DNA of 64,000 nucleotides. It comes from Cyclobacteriaceae bacterium. Its GTDB lineage: Bacteria > Bacteroidota > Bacteroidia > Cytophagales > Cyclobacteriaceae. This document shows, one piece after another, positions 18,455 through 29,367 of the stretch. Each line of letters begins with the position of its first letter. Positions within the stretch are counted from its first letter, which is position 1. The notes under the pieces were generated by a model. The model was not told where the DNA came from. It was given only the letters and a program-made list of their open reading frames with translations, and ran no database searches. The DNA lies in NCBI GenBank assembly GCA_028281285.1, contig JANQKF010000013.1:1-64000 (forward strand). The letters run 5' to 3'. Both the position numbers and the translations under genes were made by a program.

Positions 18455-19051
18455 TTAGTCAACCAATTGAATTCTGGCTGTGACATCAAAGGCAAAAACA
18501 AGATTGAAATTCACCTGCTGAGTTTGAAGAGTCACGTCACGACCAGTCATGGTAATGTTCATTTCAAATGCATCACCGTTTTGTATCGCTGACTCAAGCT
18601 GATTAATTGTTCCTTGGTTCACATTACCAGGGTTGTTCTTATCATATAAAGTGACATCGGTAACATTGTTTTGTGCATCCGGAACGATAATAGTCAGAAG
18701 TGGTTGATCTGCACCCCCATTAATGCTAATTGAAACATCTAATTCAAGATCGGCCGAACTTCCAGCTGGAAATCCATCAATCGTATAATTGATAAAATTG
18801 ATAGTGAACAATTCGGCATCGGATAAATAGTCACTGAAATCATTATCACCAATGTCAATTGTTCCGGTATTTACATCAATTGGTGGAGTTTCCGGAACCA
18901 ATTGACCCACTGCTAGCGCAGGGACTTCAATATCCACGGCAATCGGATCTATGTCGATTGTTTTGGACACATCAGCCTCATAACCTGCGTCACCACAAGC
19001 AAAAACCAATAGGGCCATTACGAGTAGCAAAAAAAATCTCTTGTTCATCAT
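18455..19051 (-). CDS. Secreted lipoprotein, unknown
   Basis: 198 residues. The signal peptide ends in a lipobox LVFAC (Cys19). The mature part is rich in Asp, Ile and Val with repeated beta-type segments (IDIDPIAVDIEVPALAVGQLV) and no cysteine. It shares general style with the lipoprotein encoded just upstream but no clear alignment. Located in a small envelope cluster (lipoprotein, lipoprotein, DUF6588 barrel), so a surface role is likely. Family not recognised. Confidence 0.7.
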   Translation of the reverse strand: MMNKRFFLLLVMALLVFACGDAGYEADVSKTIDIDPIAVDIEVPALAVGQLVPETPPIDVNTGTIDIGDNDFSDYLSDAELFTINFINYTIDGFPAGSSADLELDVSISINGGADQPLLTIIVPDAQNNVTDVTLYDKNNPGNVNQGTINQLESAIQNGDAFEMNITMTGRDVTLQTQQVNFNLVFAFDVTARIQLVD

Positions 19052-19181
19052 AAATCAGGTTAGTGAAAAGGTTGTCTAAAATACGCTTTTTATGCAAATA
19101 CATATAATGATTTGCGAATAGTCCTCATGAATTAAGGTCAAGTCAAATTGGAGAATCGGGAGAATTCATCACTCAATACAA

Positions 19182-19784
19182 CTAGTTCAAGCGTGTTCTT
19201 ATTGTGATATTCAGGAAAATATGTATCGAAAACCCTTGGTTGTCTCCACTTGCCGAATCAATTCCTACTCCGAATTGGAGGCCGGCAATTTCCTTCAAAG
19301 CCTCCTTGATAATTTGAATACCGGCATTGTCATCTCCCAGAATGTTCCATGCAGAAAATCTGTCATATACTTTAATCCGATCAGTATTTGTCACGATACC
19401 CGCTCCGTTGGTCAATGGTAATGCAATTCCCTGGAGATCAACCGGGTTGAAGTTTAGAACAAAGAGGTTGGAGGAGTCTACCTGTATTCGATCAACACCG
19501 ATAAACAAGTGCTCAAGCCTAAGCGAATTCTCTTCTGATAGCCCACTGATTTGAAGTTCAACAGAATTAAGCTCAACCAAGTCTAAGTTGTCAAGAAATT
19601 CCTCAAACTCCTGACGCATTATATCCACATCCAGCCGTATCATGGCTGGATCTTGTCTTAAAACTGCTCCTTCAAACTCAAATAGAATTTCGGACTCTTT
19701 CGTAACCTCACTATAGGTGTCCTCTCCACCACAAGAGGACAAAAAAGCACCGAAAATCAGTACAACCCAAAGAATACGATACAT
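19182..19784 (-). CDS. Secreted lipoprotein, unknown
   Basis: About 200 residues from the ATG at 19784; a TTG 24 bases further up gives a longer frame, but the signal peptide begins naturally at MYRILWVVLIFGAFLSSC, with the lipidated Cys in a good lipobox. The mature part is a beta-rich acidic domain (ILFEFEGAVLRQDPAMIRLDVD). No family is recognised. TATTTTTG lies upstream on the same strand but without a well-spaced -33. It is divergent from perR. Confidence 0.7.
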   Translation of the reverse strand: MYRILWVVLIFGAFLSSCGGEDTYSEVTKESEILFEFEGAVLRQDPAMIRLDVDIMRQEFEEFLDNLDLVELNSVELQISGLSEENSLRLEHLFIGVDRIQVDSSNLFVLNFNPVDLQGIALPLTNGAGIVTNTDRIKVYDRFSAWNILGDDNAGIQIIKEALKEIAGLQFGVGIDSASGDNQGFSIHIFLNITIRTRLN

Positions 19785-19950
19785 GGTCTTAGCAAAGGTT
19801 GAAGACAAAAATACTGATTTCTTTCATTTACATATAGATTTTAGAGATTCACTTTGCATCAACATATGTTCTTAAGACAATGTCGCAATTTTCGAACAAA
19901 ATCTGTTGTATATAAGTTGATCATATCTTAAATTGTGAAATATTCTTAAT

Positions 19951-19965
19951 TAGGAATCATTCTTA
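19951..19965 (+). promoter_or_regulatory. Candidate PerR box (7-1-7 operator) before perR-katG
   Basis: TAGGAAT-C-ATTCTTA is a 7-1-7 inverted repeat with six of seven pairs matching. This is the layout of Fur-family boxes and is close to the PerR form TTATAAT-N-ATTATAA. It ends 7 bases before the perR ATG, fitting autorepression of the perR-katG operon that is relieved by peroxide. A second, overlapping partial palindrome ATTCTTAATTAGGAAT (19942-19957) could extend the site. Confidence 0.5.
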
Positions 19966-19972
19966 TTTAAAA

Positions 19973-22628
<2,656 letters not shown>

Positions 22629-22655
22629 TTTCTGATTAAATAGTTAACTCATTTC

Positions 22656-22686
22656 AAAACCCTGATGGAAACGTCAGGGTTTTTTA
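22656..22686 (+). terminator. Rho-independent terminator of perR-katG
   Basis: ACCCTGA and TCAGGGT form a stem around an 8-base loop, flanked by an A run on the left and followed by a T run. The T run ends about 13 bases before the waaA ATG, which leaves almost no room for a separate waaA promoter. Confidence 0.85.
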
Positions 22687-22698
22687 TTTTTGTGGCCA

Positions 22699-23937
22699 AT
22701 GAAAGTCGCCCTGTACAATTTTTTTATCCTGTGCTATTCGATGGCGGCTACTATAATCTCTCCGTTTAATGCCAAGGCACGAAAGTTCGTGAATGGCAGA
22801 AAAGGTCTTTTGAGGAAAATCAGAGCCGACTTTTCTCAAAACACGCATCCAATTGCATGGTTCCACTGTGCCTCACTGGGAGAATTTGAGCAAGGTAAAC
22901 CCGTAATGGAGTCTTTTAAAGCATCTAACCCCGAATTCAAAATCCTAGTCACCTTCTTTTCACCTTCAGGCTACGAACAGAGAAAGTCCTATTCGGGAGC
23001 TGAATTCATCTATTATCTTCCGTTAGATCACCCAACAAACTCCAGGAAATTCTTATCCCTGGTAAAGCCACAAATAGTATTCTTCATCAAATATGAGTTT
23101 TGGTATAATTATCTAAACCAAATAAAAGAAGCTGATATCCCATTATTCAACATATCTGGCCTATTTACACCTGACCACGGCTTTTTCAAGTCGAATGGCC
23201 TGCAACGACAGATGCTATCCTTCTTTAATCATTTCTTTGTGCAGAACCAGCAATCGAAAGATTTATTAGATGGTATCGGAGTAAAAAATGTAAGTGTTTC
23301 AGGAGATACAAGATTCGATCGTGTTATCGAGACGCTCAACAACCCTGAGCGTTATCCGGAAATTGATCAGTTCAAATCCGACAAGCTCCTCATGGTAATA
23401 GGTAGCAGTTGGCCAGAAGACATGGCTGTGCTGTACGATTTCATTAATCAGAGTGATACCAATATAAAATTCTTAATTGCCCCTCATCTGGTTGACAGCA
23501 CCAGTGTTAAGAAACTAGAGGAAGGGTTGAAAGTAACCTTCTCAAAATGGACCGAAAGAAGGTCTGACTTGACCAATGACAAGGTCCTTATCATCGATAC
23601 CATCGGGATGCTTTCTTCTCTCTATCAATATGGAAACTTTGCCTACATAGGTGGGGCCTTTAGAGACGGGGTACATAATATTCTGGAAGCCGTAGCCTTT
23701 GGACTTCCCGTGGTTTTTGGCAATAAACACTTGGACAAATTCCCTGAAACACTTGAGTTGATTGAACGTGGTGGGGCGTTTTCCGTTGCCAATAAGGGTG
23801 AAGTCTCTGACACTCTCACCCGTTTACAAGATGATACTCGTTACCGTCAGACAGCCTCTGACATTTGTAAATCTTATGTCTCTGAGAAGTCCGGTGCCAC
23901 CAAAATAATCCTTGATCATATCAATCAGTTCTTATGA
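22699..23937 (+). CDS. waaA: 3-deoxy-D-manno-octulosonic acid (Kdo) transferase
   Basis: Transfers Kdo from CMP-Kdo to lipid A precursor at the inner face of the cytoplasmic membrane. The 412-residue protein has the N-terminal anchor region, the WFHCASLGEFEQGKP block, FFIKYEFWYNYL, and the C-terminal VGGAF-type YIGGAFRDGVHNILEAVAFGLPVVFGN donor-site motif, all typical of WaaA. I chose the ATG at 22699; a TTG nine bases earlier would start within the katG terminator. The stop overlaps rsgA by four bases. It shows the organism makes Kdo-containing lipopolysaccharide. Confidence 0.93.
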   Translation: MKVALYNFFILCYSMAATIISPFNAKARKFVNGRKGLLRKIRADFSQNTHPIAWFHCASLGEFEQGKPVMESFKASNPEFKILVTFFSPSGYEQRKSYSGAEFIYYLPLDHPTNSRKFLSLVKPQIVFFIKYEFWYNYLNQIKEADIPLFNISGLFTPDHGFFKSNGLQRQMLSFFNHFFVQNQQSKDLLDGIGVKNVSVSGDTRFDRVIETLNNPERYPEIDQFKSDKLLMVIGSSWPEDMAVLYDFINQSDTNIKFLIAPHLVDSTSVKKLEEGLKVTFSKWTERRSDLTNDKVLIIDTIGMLSSLYQYGNFAYIGGAFRDGVHNILEAVAFGLPVVFGNKHLDKFPETLELIERGGAFSVANKGEVSDTLTRLQDDTRYRQTASDICKSYVSEKSGATKIILDHINQFL

Positions 23938-24857
23938 AGGGGCGAGTATTCAAATCCACTGGATCATGGTACGAGGTACACACTGAAGGGGGTAAAATGG
24001 TGCAATCACGGCTAAGAGGCAAGTTCAAACAAAAAGGACTGAAGATCAACAACCCAATTGCAGTAGGCGACATTGTCGAGCTTGAAATTGAGGAACATGG
24101 AGACAAGACTGCAGTAATTACAAAAATCGAGGATCGTAGCAACTACATCATTCGTAAATCGACAAGAAAGACCGGGTTTGCTCACATACTGGCTGCCAAT
24201 ATCGATCAGGCACTTTTGATGGCCACGGTCGCTTTTCCAAGGACCTCTGTAGGATTCATTGACAGATTCCTGGTGAGTGCAGAATCCTTCCGAATCCCTA
24301 CAATTATTGTATTTAACAAGGCGGATATTTTAGAGGAAGATGGATTTGAATACGTAGCTGAACTACGAGAAATGTATGAAGGAATTGGCTACAAAACCGC
24401 GTTTGTTTCGGTAATCGAAGATGAAGGGCTCAAAGAAATTCAAAGCCTCCTCAACGGGAAGACCACATTAATTTCAGGACACTCCGGTGTGGGTAAATCC
24501 TCATTGCTCAACAGATTAATTCCTGGTCTCAACCAACAGATTGGCGAAGTCTCCACCTTTGCGAATAAAGGCACTCACACTACAACCTTTGCAGAAATGT
24601 TTGCCATTGATACCAACAGTTTTGTGATCGATACTCCGGGCATCAAAGAATTGGGCCTGTATGATATGACCACGGCTGAGATCAGCCACTATTTCCCGGA
24701 AATGCGCCAGATGATTGGCGCATGCAAATTTCATAACTGTACGCACACCAATGAGCCCGGTTGTGCCGTTATTCAGGCATTGGAAGATGGAGAAATCCAT
24801 CCTTCACGCTTCAATAGTTATCTTAGTATGTTAGAGGACGAAGACAACCGAAGATGA
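23934..24857 (+). CDS. rsgA: Ribosome small-subunit-dependent GTPase RsgA
   Basis: Circularly permuted GTPase that checks late assembly of the 30S subunit. The 307 residues show an OB-fold at the start (about 1-70), then G4 (FNKAD) before G1 (GHSGVGKSSLLN) and G3 (DTPG), the permuted order of the family. A C-terminal zinc motif CKFHNCTHTNEPGC is present. ATGA overlaps join it to waaA upstream and to the AraC gene downstream. Confidence 0.96.
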   Translation: MKGRVFKSTGSWYEVHTEGGKMVQSRLRGKFKQKGLKINNPIAVGDIVELEIEEHGDKTAVITKIEDRSNYIIRKSTRKTGFAHILAANIDQALLMATVAFPRTSVGFIDRFLVSAESFRIPTIIVFNKADILEEDGFEYVAELREMYEGIGYKTAFVSVIEDEGLKEIQSLLNGKTTLISGHSGVGKSSLLNRLIPGLNQQIGEVSTFANKGTHTTTFAEMFAIDTNSFVIDTPGIKELGLYDMTTAEISHYFPEMRQMIGACKFHNCTHTNEPGCAVIQALEDGEIHPSRFNSYLSMLEDEDNRR

Positions 24858-25642
24858 AATACTACTCTGAAATGCATGAAATAGGTCATGAAGGACATAC
24901 CTTCCAAACGGATTCCTTCAATCCGATTCCGCAGTTGTCTCATCATATTCAGAAGTATTTTGCCCTAAGAAAAGAGGATCAACTATCCAATTCAAGTTAT
25001 TGGTATATGTTGCCTGACAATAATGTTCACTTGATATTCTATTTGTTTAATCACAAGGACAAGATTGTTCCTGATTGGAGAGTTATCGGGCCTCGCTCAA
25101 AACACAAAATAATTGATCGAACCGACCGTAAATTTACATTTTGCTGCACCTTCAAGCCTGGAGGATTCAGGAATTATTCCAATGTTCCTATCTCCGAGTT
25201 GGTTGACCGTTCTTCACCGGCTGGCGCAATATTGAGGCAATATTCTTATCACTTGTTTGAGAAATTGACTCAACTTGCTTTGGTCGAAGATATTAAGGGG
25301 TTCATATCCACATTCGAGGCCTTCTTATTGACCTTTCCAGGGAAGAGTTTATTCAGGCCGGACACAATTTTTGACAACATTGCCCTCTGCTCATCAACCA
25401 CCGAAATGGCCAGAGCACTAGGCTATTCAGAACGTCATTTGAGAAACCTCACCAAAGAGCATATTGGACATTCACCCAAGCTCATGCTACAAATTCAACG
25501 ATTGACAAAAACACTTCATCGCAGTGTAGAAGATGATGATTGGACTCAGATAGCCTATTCCTCAGGCTACTATGATCAATCTCATATGATCTCAGATTTT
25601 CAAAAATTCATAGGTTCCAGTCCTACTCGACTATTCTCCTGA
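24854..25642 (+). CDS. AraC-family transcriptional regulator
   Basis: 262 residues. The N-terminal part (NVHLIFYLFN to FKPGGFRNYSNVPISELVDRS) looks like the beta-type domain found in Bacteroidota AraC regulators that carry a DUF6597-like domain. The C-terminal 85 residues are the double helix-turn-helix: first helix pair around MARALGYSERHLRNLTKEHIGHSPK, second around WTQIAYSSGYYDQSHMISDFQKFIGSSPT. The inducer is unknown. The start overlaps rsgA by four bases, while the secreted HExxH gene follows 59 bases later and may be its target. Confidence 0.88.
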   Translation: MKYYSEMHEIGHEGHTFQTDSFNPIPQLSHHIQKYFALRKEDQLSNSSYWYMLPDNNVHLIFYLFNHKDKIVPDWRVIGPRSKHKIIDRTDRKFTFCCTFKPGGFRNYSNVPISELVDRSSPAGAILRQYSYHLFEKLTQLALVEDIKGFISTFEAFLLTFPGKSLFRPDTIFDNIALCSSTTEMARALGYSERHLRNLTKEHIGHSPKLMLQIQRLTKTLHRSVEDDDWTQIAYSSGYYDQSHMISDFQKFIGSSPTRLFS

Positions 25643-25650
25643 TTGAGTTC

Positions 25651-25701
25651 CGAATTCTCCTATACACGAGTGGTTTCTGTCTTTAGCTTTGAGAAAAAAA
25701 G
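25651..25701 (+). repeat. Upstream element, copy A of two (before HExxH protein 1)
   Basis: 51 bases ending at the ATG of the first secreted HExxH gene align with the 52 bases before the second one (26751-26802). I count 36 identities over 50 aligned positions, including the blocks CCTATACA, TTTC and CTTTAG followed by an A-rich stretch. Neither carries a full TAnnTTTG, so this may be an activator-dependent promoter or a duplicated leader. Confidence 0.55.
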
Positions 25702-26700
25702 ATGAAGCGATTCTATTGGCTGATTTTGATTCTTGTGATTTCCTGCAGAGCAAATGCACAGGAAGACAACAGTAATCACCTTATTCCTTCTGCCTCTCAG
25801 TTTTTCGAATTCCACAATGCATTCTGGACCAACATGCACCATTTTCTTTACGTGAAAGCGCGTGCCCAGCTTAATACCCAAGATAGCCAAAGGCGCGCAG
25901 TTATAGGTGTGAAAAAAGATTTGGATCGGATTGATCAACTGCCAAAACGAGATCGAGACATTTGGGAAAAAACCCTCCTCTACTACCGCGAAAACCTTGC
26001 ATCTGCCAGCATACTTTTTGACAGGAAACTGAGTAAGATAAGTGGCCTGCTGGCACTTGAAGAAAGTAATAAATCTATCCAAACAGAGGAGTTGGATAAT
26101 GAGCTAGTACAAATCCTAACGCAGGCAGCCAAGGTGTACCGAGCTCATTGGTGGCCAGATCACAAAAAAAAGAACAAAGAATGGGTAGATAGCATGAGTC
26201 CCCTTCTTAAAGAACATGAAGTGAAACTCGAAAAACGTTTGACCAGCATTTACAACAACAAATGGCCGGCTGAAGGTATGCGAGTTGATGTTTGCGCTTA
26301 TACGAACTGGGCGGGAGCGTATTCAACATGGCCTCCCCAACGAATTGCTTATGCCAGTACTGACTCAACATTAGGTGGCACATCAGGTCTGGAGACGCTA
26401 TTTCATGAAGCGATGCATTTTGTGGAACGCGTGGTCTCCCGAGATTTATACCAAAAGACACGTTCTTTGGACAAGCAGATTCCTTCACAGTTCACCCATG
26501 CTATAATTTTCTATTCTTCCGGTTATGCTGTTAAGGAGGTGATTCCCGATCATGTTCCTTATGCATTGGCCCGAGGATTTTGGAATCGAGAACCCTGGAA
26601 AGGAAACCTGATTTTAATCGAAGAACACTGGGTGCCTTATCTGGAAGGAAAAATAAGCCTGGAAGAGTCACTTGACAGAATGGCGAAAAGCTTTAAGTAG
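25702..26700 (+). CDS. Secreted putative zincin metallopeptidase
   Basis: 332 residues. Signal peptide MKRFYWLILILVISCRANAQ; the Cys inside it is not in a good lipobox. HEAMH at 235-239, in LETLFHEAMHFVERVV, is an HExxH zinc motif in a helix-like context, and glutamates in the last 60 residues could supply the third ligand. The N-terminal 180 residues are helical. I do not recognise the family and no propeptide is obvious. It follows the AraC gene and precedes a second secreted HExxH protein with a shared upstream sequence. Confidence 0.75.
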   Translation: MKRFYWLILILVISCRANAQEDNSNHLIPSASQFFEFHNAFWTNMHHFLYVKARAQLNTQDSQRRAVIGVKKDLDRIDQLPKRDRDIWEKTLLYYRENLASASILFDRKLSKISGLLALEESNKSIQTEELDNELVQILTQAAKVYRAHWWPDHKKKNKEWVDSMSPLLKEHEVKLEKRLTSIYNNKWPAEGMRVDVCAYTNWAGAYSTWPPQRIAYASTDSTLGGTSGLETLFHEAMHFVERVVSRDLYQKTRSLDKQIPSQFTHAIIFYSSGYAVKEVIPDHVPYALARGFWNREPWKGNLILIEEHWVPYLEGKISLEESLDRMAKSFK

Positions 26701-26750
26701 ATTAAATATGAATTGTCAAGCAGAATAGGGCCCGTAGGCCAATAGGCTTC

Positions 26751-26802
26751 CGTTTTTTCCTATACAAGGATAATTTCGATCTTTAGTTTTAAGGAAAAAC
26801 TC
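26751..26802 (+). repeat. Upstream element, copy B of two (before HExxH protein 2)
   Basis: Counterpart of the element at 25651-25701, again abutting the ATG. Conserved blocks are CCTATACA, TTTC and CTTTAG followed by an A-rich stretch. The bases before it (26729-26750) include a short GC-rich palindrome around GGGCCC. Confidence 0.55.
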
Positions 26803-27393
26803 ATGCGACAGATTTTCTTACTTACCCTACTCTCATTTAGTATTTCTCTCAATGCCCAAACTTCCAAGCAGTTACAAATAGATACCAAAAATAATACTGA
26901 CAATGAAAAGGCTGTGATCCCTTTGGTAGAGGATTTGCTTTCAACCTATAATCTCGACAAGTGGATTTTTACCGATAAAGTGAGAATTGAGGCCTATGCT
27001 ATACCACATAGTCATCCTATCCTTACCTTGAACACGCGCTATGGAGAAGAGGACAAGGACCAACTTCTGGCCACGTTCATCCATGAGCAATTACATTGGT
27101 ATGTTGATGCCAAAGAGGAATCTGAAAAAAACGCAATTGCCACATTTCGAAAGAAATATAAGGATGTACCTTATAAGAATAAAGCCGGAGCACGTGACGA
27201 ATATTCAACATACCTGCACCTGATTGTTTGCTATTTGGAATATCGGAGTATGGCTTCCCTAATCGGTGAAGAAAAAGCCAAGCAACTCATGTGGAACCAA
27301 ACGCACTATACCTGGATTTACAACAAGATTATCGAGGACAAAGAATACATTGGCAAAGTAGTCGCTAAGAACGGTTTTGATTTGGTGAAATAA
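26803..27393 (+). CDS. Secreted small putative zincin metallopeptidase
   Basis: 196 residues. Signal peptide MRQIFLLTLLSFSISLNAQ. The motif HEQLH, in ATFIHEQLHWYVDAK near residue 97, fits HExxH. Glu in VCYLEYRSM, about 50 residues on, is a candidate third ligand. Apart from the motif I see little similarity to the larger neighbour. The family is not recognised. The shared upstream element and export suggest the two proteins are made together and act outside the cytoplasm. Confidence 0.72.
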   Translation: MRQIFLLTLLSFSISLNAQTSKQLQIDTKNNTDNEKAVIPLVEDLLSTYNLDKWIFTDKVRIEAYAIPHSHPILTLNTRYGEEDKDQLLATFIHEQLHWYVDAKEESEKNAIATFRKKYKDVPYKNKAGARDEYSTYLHLIVCYLEYRSMASLIGEEKAKQLMWNQTHYTWIYNKIIEDKEYIGKVVAKNGFDLVK

Positions 27394-27403
27394 CAGGATA
27401 GTC

Positions 27404-27790
27404 TCAACCAATTCTGTCTTTTACATATTCGATTTTTGTTTTGCCATGGGGTGCTGGCTTACCATCGGCACCTAGATTGACCATCACTATCGTGTCTATG
27501 GTGAGTATATCTTCATGGGTCAATTTGTTCCTTACCTCACAGCGGAGTGTTAAAGAGGTATTACCAAAGCTTGTGGCTTCTATACCCATTTCAATGATAT
27601 CCCCTTGGACAGGTGCATTGATAAAGTTGATCTCCGACATAAATTTGGTTACGATATGCTTATTCTCTAATTGGACTATCGTGTATAAAGCTGCTTCTTC
27701 ATCTATCCATTCAAGTAAACGACCTCCGAATAAGGTTCCATTAGGGTTAAGGTCTTCGGGTTTTACCCATTTTCTTGTGTGAAAGTTCAT
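27404..27790 (-). CDS. Acyl-CoA thioesterase, hotdog fold
   Basis: 128 residues of the YciA/BFIT-type hotdog family. The helix motif NPNGTLFGGRLLEWIDEEAALY carries the acidic residue expected at the active site. The strand block FINAPVQGDIIEMGIEATSFGNTSLTLRCEVRN completes the fold. It should hydrolyse acyl-CoA esters in the cytoplasm; chain length cannot be told. Divergent from the aminotransferase gene. Confidence 0.9.
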   Translation of the reverse strand: MNFHTRKWVKPEDLNPNGTLFGGRLLEWIDEEAALYTIVQLENKHIVTKFMSEINFINAPVQGDIIEMGIEATSFGNTSLTLRCEVRNKLTHEDILTIDTIVMVNLGADGKPAPHGKTKIEYVKDRIG

Positions 27791-27851
27791 GTCGGCAAGT
27801 TTTGTTTTAAAATCAATCTGTCCTTCTCTATTAACACGATAATCGCTAAAA

Positions 27852-27977
27852 ATGTCTCAAAGAATTCATGTCACTGGTAATATCCAACAAGGCTACACTA
27901 AAATCGCATTGGAGCTTTTGACCAACTTTAACGACCTTGTTAGCTCTTATGCTCCAGCAATACAACCCAAAAAATGA
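27852..27977 (+). CDS. Possible 41-residue ORF overlapping the aminotransferase start
   Basis: ATG at 27852 opens an uninterrupted 41-codon frame ending in TGA at 27975-27977, in a different frame from the aminotransferase, whose ATG lies inside it. The peptide (MSQRIHVTGN, then a helical IALELLTNF stretch) has a protein-like composition. It could be a small protein coupled to the downstream start or a leader peptide. It lacks the run of identical codons expected of a classical attenuator. Coding status is uncertain. Confidence 0.3.
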   Translation: MSQRIHVTGNIQQGYTKIALELLTNFNDLVSSYAPAIQPKK

Positions 27978-28848
27978 GAAAATACAAGTTTGGATAGGCG
28001 ATCGTCTTTATACTAGAGAAGACGCCAAGATAAGTGTGTTTGACAGCGCTGTTCAAGGAGGAGATGCCATTTGGGAAGGCTTGCGTGTCTATGAGAGTGG
28101 AGTTTTTTGCCTGAGTAGACACCTTGATCGACTTTTTGAATCAGCAAAGGCACTCGGGTTTGATGAGCTACCTTCCGAAGAGTTCATCCGATCAGCAATA
28201 AAGACCACTTTGAATGCCAATAGCATGAACCAAGATACGCACATCCGATTGACGCTAACACGAGGAAAGAAAGTGACCTCTGGTATGGATCCAAGACTCA
28301 ATCAACATGGCCCCTGCCTGATTGTACTGGCTGAATGGAAACCTCTGGTATATGATAATGAAAACGGCATTCGTGTAATCACTTCAACCCAACGAAGAAA
28401 CAACCCGCAATTCCTTGATTCTAAGATCCATCATGCCAACCTTCTCAATAATATTCTGGCCAAAATACAAGCCAATTTTGCAGGTGTTGACGCGGCAGTT
28501 ATGCTCGATCATAATGGTTTTGTATCCGAACTCAACGATACCAATCTCTTTATGGTAAGAGAAGGGAAACTCTTTACTCCTCATGCAGATGCCTGTTTGC
28601 ACGGGATCACAAGGGGTCTGGTGCTGGATATTGCCAAAAATACCCAAATCCCCTTTGAGGAGAAAAACCTATCTCTGGTCGATTTTTACAATGCAGACGA
28701 AGTTTTTGCTACAGGTACTATGGGTGAATTGACTCCTGTTTATGAAATCGATGGAAGAAAAATCGAAAATAATTCAGGTACTGACCTAAGAAATGACATT
28801 CAATCAGAATTCAACAAACTAATCCCACAACTCACTGAAGCATTGTAA
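27949..28848 (+). CDS. ilvE: Class IV aminotransferase (branched-chain type)
   Basis: PLP enzyme that transfers amino groups to or from branched-chain 2-oxo acids. From the ATG at 27949 it has 299 residues, and the PLP lysine is K159 in LDSKIHHANLLNN, the position found in IlvE. Fold-type IV blocks are FDSAVQGGDAIWEGLRVY, ELNDTNLFMV and ATGTMGELTPV. The longer frame from a TTG at 27937 is less likely. D-amino-acid or aminodeoxychorismate lyase activity cannot be fully excluded, but length and GTMGELTPV favour a branched-chain type enzyme. Gene symbol is a best guess. Confidence 0.85.
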   Translation: MLQQYNPKNEKIQVWIGDRLYTREDAKISVFDSAVQGGDAIWEGLRVYESGVFCLSRHLDRLFESAKALGFDELPSEEFIRSAIKTTLNANSMNQDTHIRLTLTRGKKVTSGMDPRLNQHGPCLIVLAEWKPLVYDNENGIRVITSTQRRNNPQFLDSKIHHANLLNNILAKIQANFAGVDAAVMLDHNGFVSELNDTNLFMVREGKLFTPHADACLHGITRGLVLDIAKNTQIPFEEKNLSLVDFYNADEVFATGTMGELTPVYEIDGRKIENNSGTDLRNDIQSEFNKLIPQLTEAL

Positions 28849-28857
28849 CCGAGAAAA

Positions 28858-28900
28858 GATTTGAGTTGTCTCAACTGAAAAATTATCAAAAACTCAAATC
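28858..28900 (+). promoter_or_regulatory. 10-bp inverted repeat abutting a start codon
   Basis: GATTTGAGTT (28858-28867) and AACTCAAATC (28891-28900) are exact inverted copies, and the right arm touches the ATG at 28901. Inside lies a competing small hairpin, AGTTG (28864-28868) with CAACT (28872-28876), that shares bases with the left arm. Two exclusive RNA folds are possible, one of which hides the ribosome site. Confidence 0.45.
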
Positions 28901-29296
28901 ATGAAACAGGCAAAAGCAAAACTCCTTCTATCATTGTCAATCCTTTTGTTGGTTGGACTATCAAACAATGTCTTGGCCCAAAATAAAACATCAAGCCAGA
29001 CATTTGAAATTAAAAACGAGGACTTAAAGGAATATGTAGGCCAATATAATCCTGACGATAATAGTTATTATTTCAATATCACTATCTCCATGGATGGAGA
29101 CGATCGGCTCATGGCCCAACCAACTGACAAATCTCAGCCAAACACCTTGATGGTAGCTACTGAGAAGGACTATTTTGACTTGGCCGGGACACCGTTGGTC
29201 ATCAATTTTAATCGGGATGATGCCGGGAAAATTGAATCATTGACTTTCACTCAAGGTCAGCAGAGTTTCACTGCCAAAAAGGTGAAAACACCATAG
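28901..29296 (+). CDS. Small secreted protein, DUF3471-like
   Basis: 131 residues with a signal peptide (LLLSLSILLLVGLSNNVLAQ). The mature part starts with a LKEYVGQYN segment, the opening of the small beta domain that follows serine hydrolases in many bacteria (DUF3471-like), and continues with SYYFNITISMDGDDRLMAQPTDK and FNRDDAGKIESLTF. Here it stands alone without a hydrolase. The role is unknown, with exported binding domain as the best description. Confidence 0.65.
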   Translation: MKQAKAKLLLSLSILLLVGLSNNVLAQNKTSSQTFEIKNEDLKEYVGQYNPDDNSYYFNITISMDGDDRLMAQPTDKSQPNTLMVATEKDYFDLAGTPLVINFNRDDAGKIESLTFTQGQQSFTAKKVKTP

Positions 29297-29301
29297 TTGA
29301 T

Positions 29302-29342
29302 GAGACTGGAGGGTGCAACTCTTCCAGCAGGAGTTGCGTCTC
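29302..29342 (+). other. Two-part hairpin between two plus-strand genes
   Basis: GAGAC (29302-29306) pairs with GTCTC (29338-29342), and GCAACTC (29315-29321) with GAGTTGC (29331-29337). The stem is interrupted by an 8-base bulge on one side only. No T run follows. It may end the small-protein transcript, protect its 3' end, or attenuate read-through into the permease gene 26 bases downstream. Confidence 0.45.
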
Positions 29343-29367
29343 CCTTGTAAACTCAACAACCAACACA

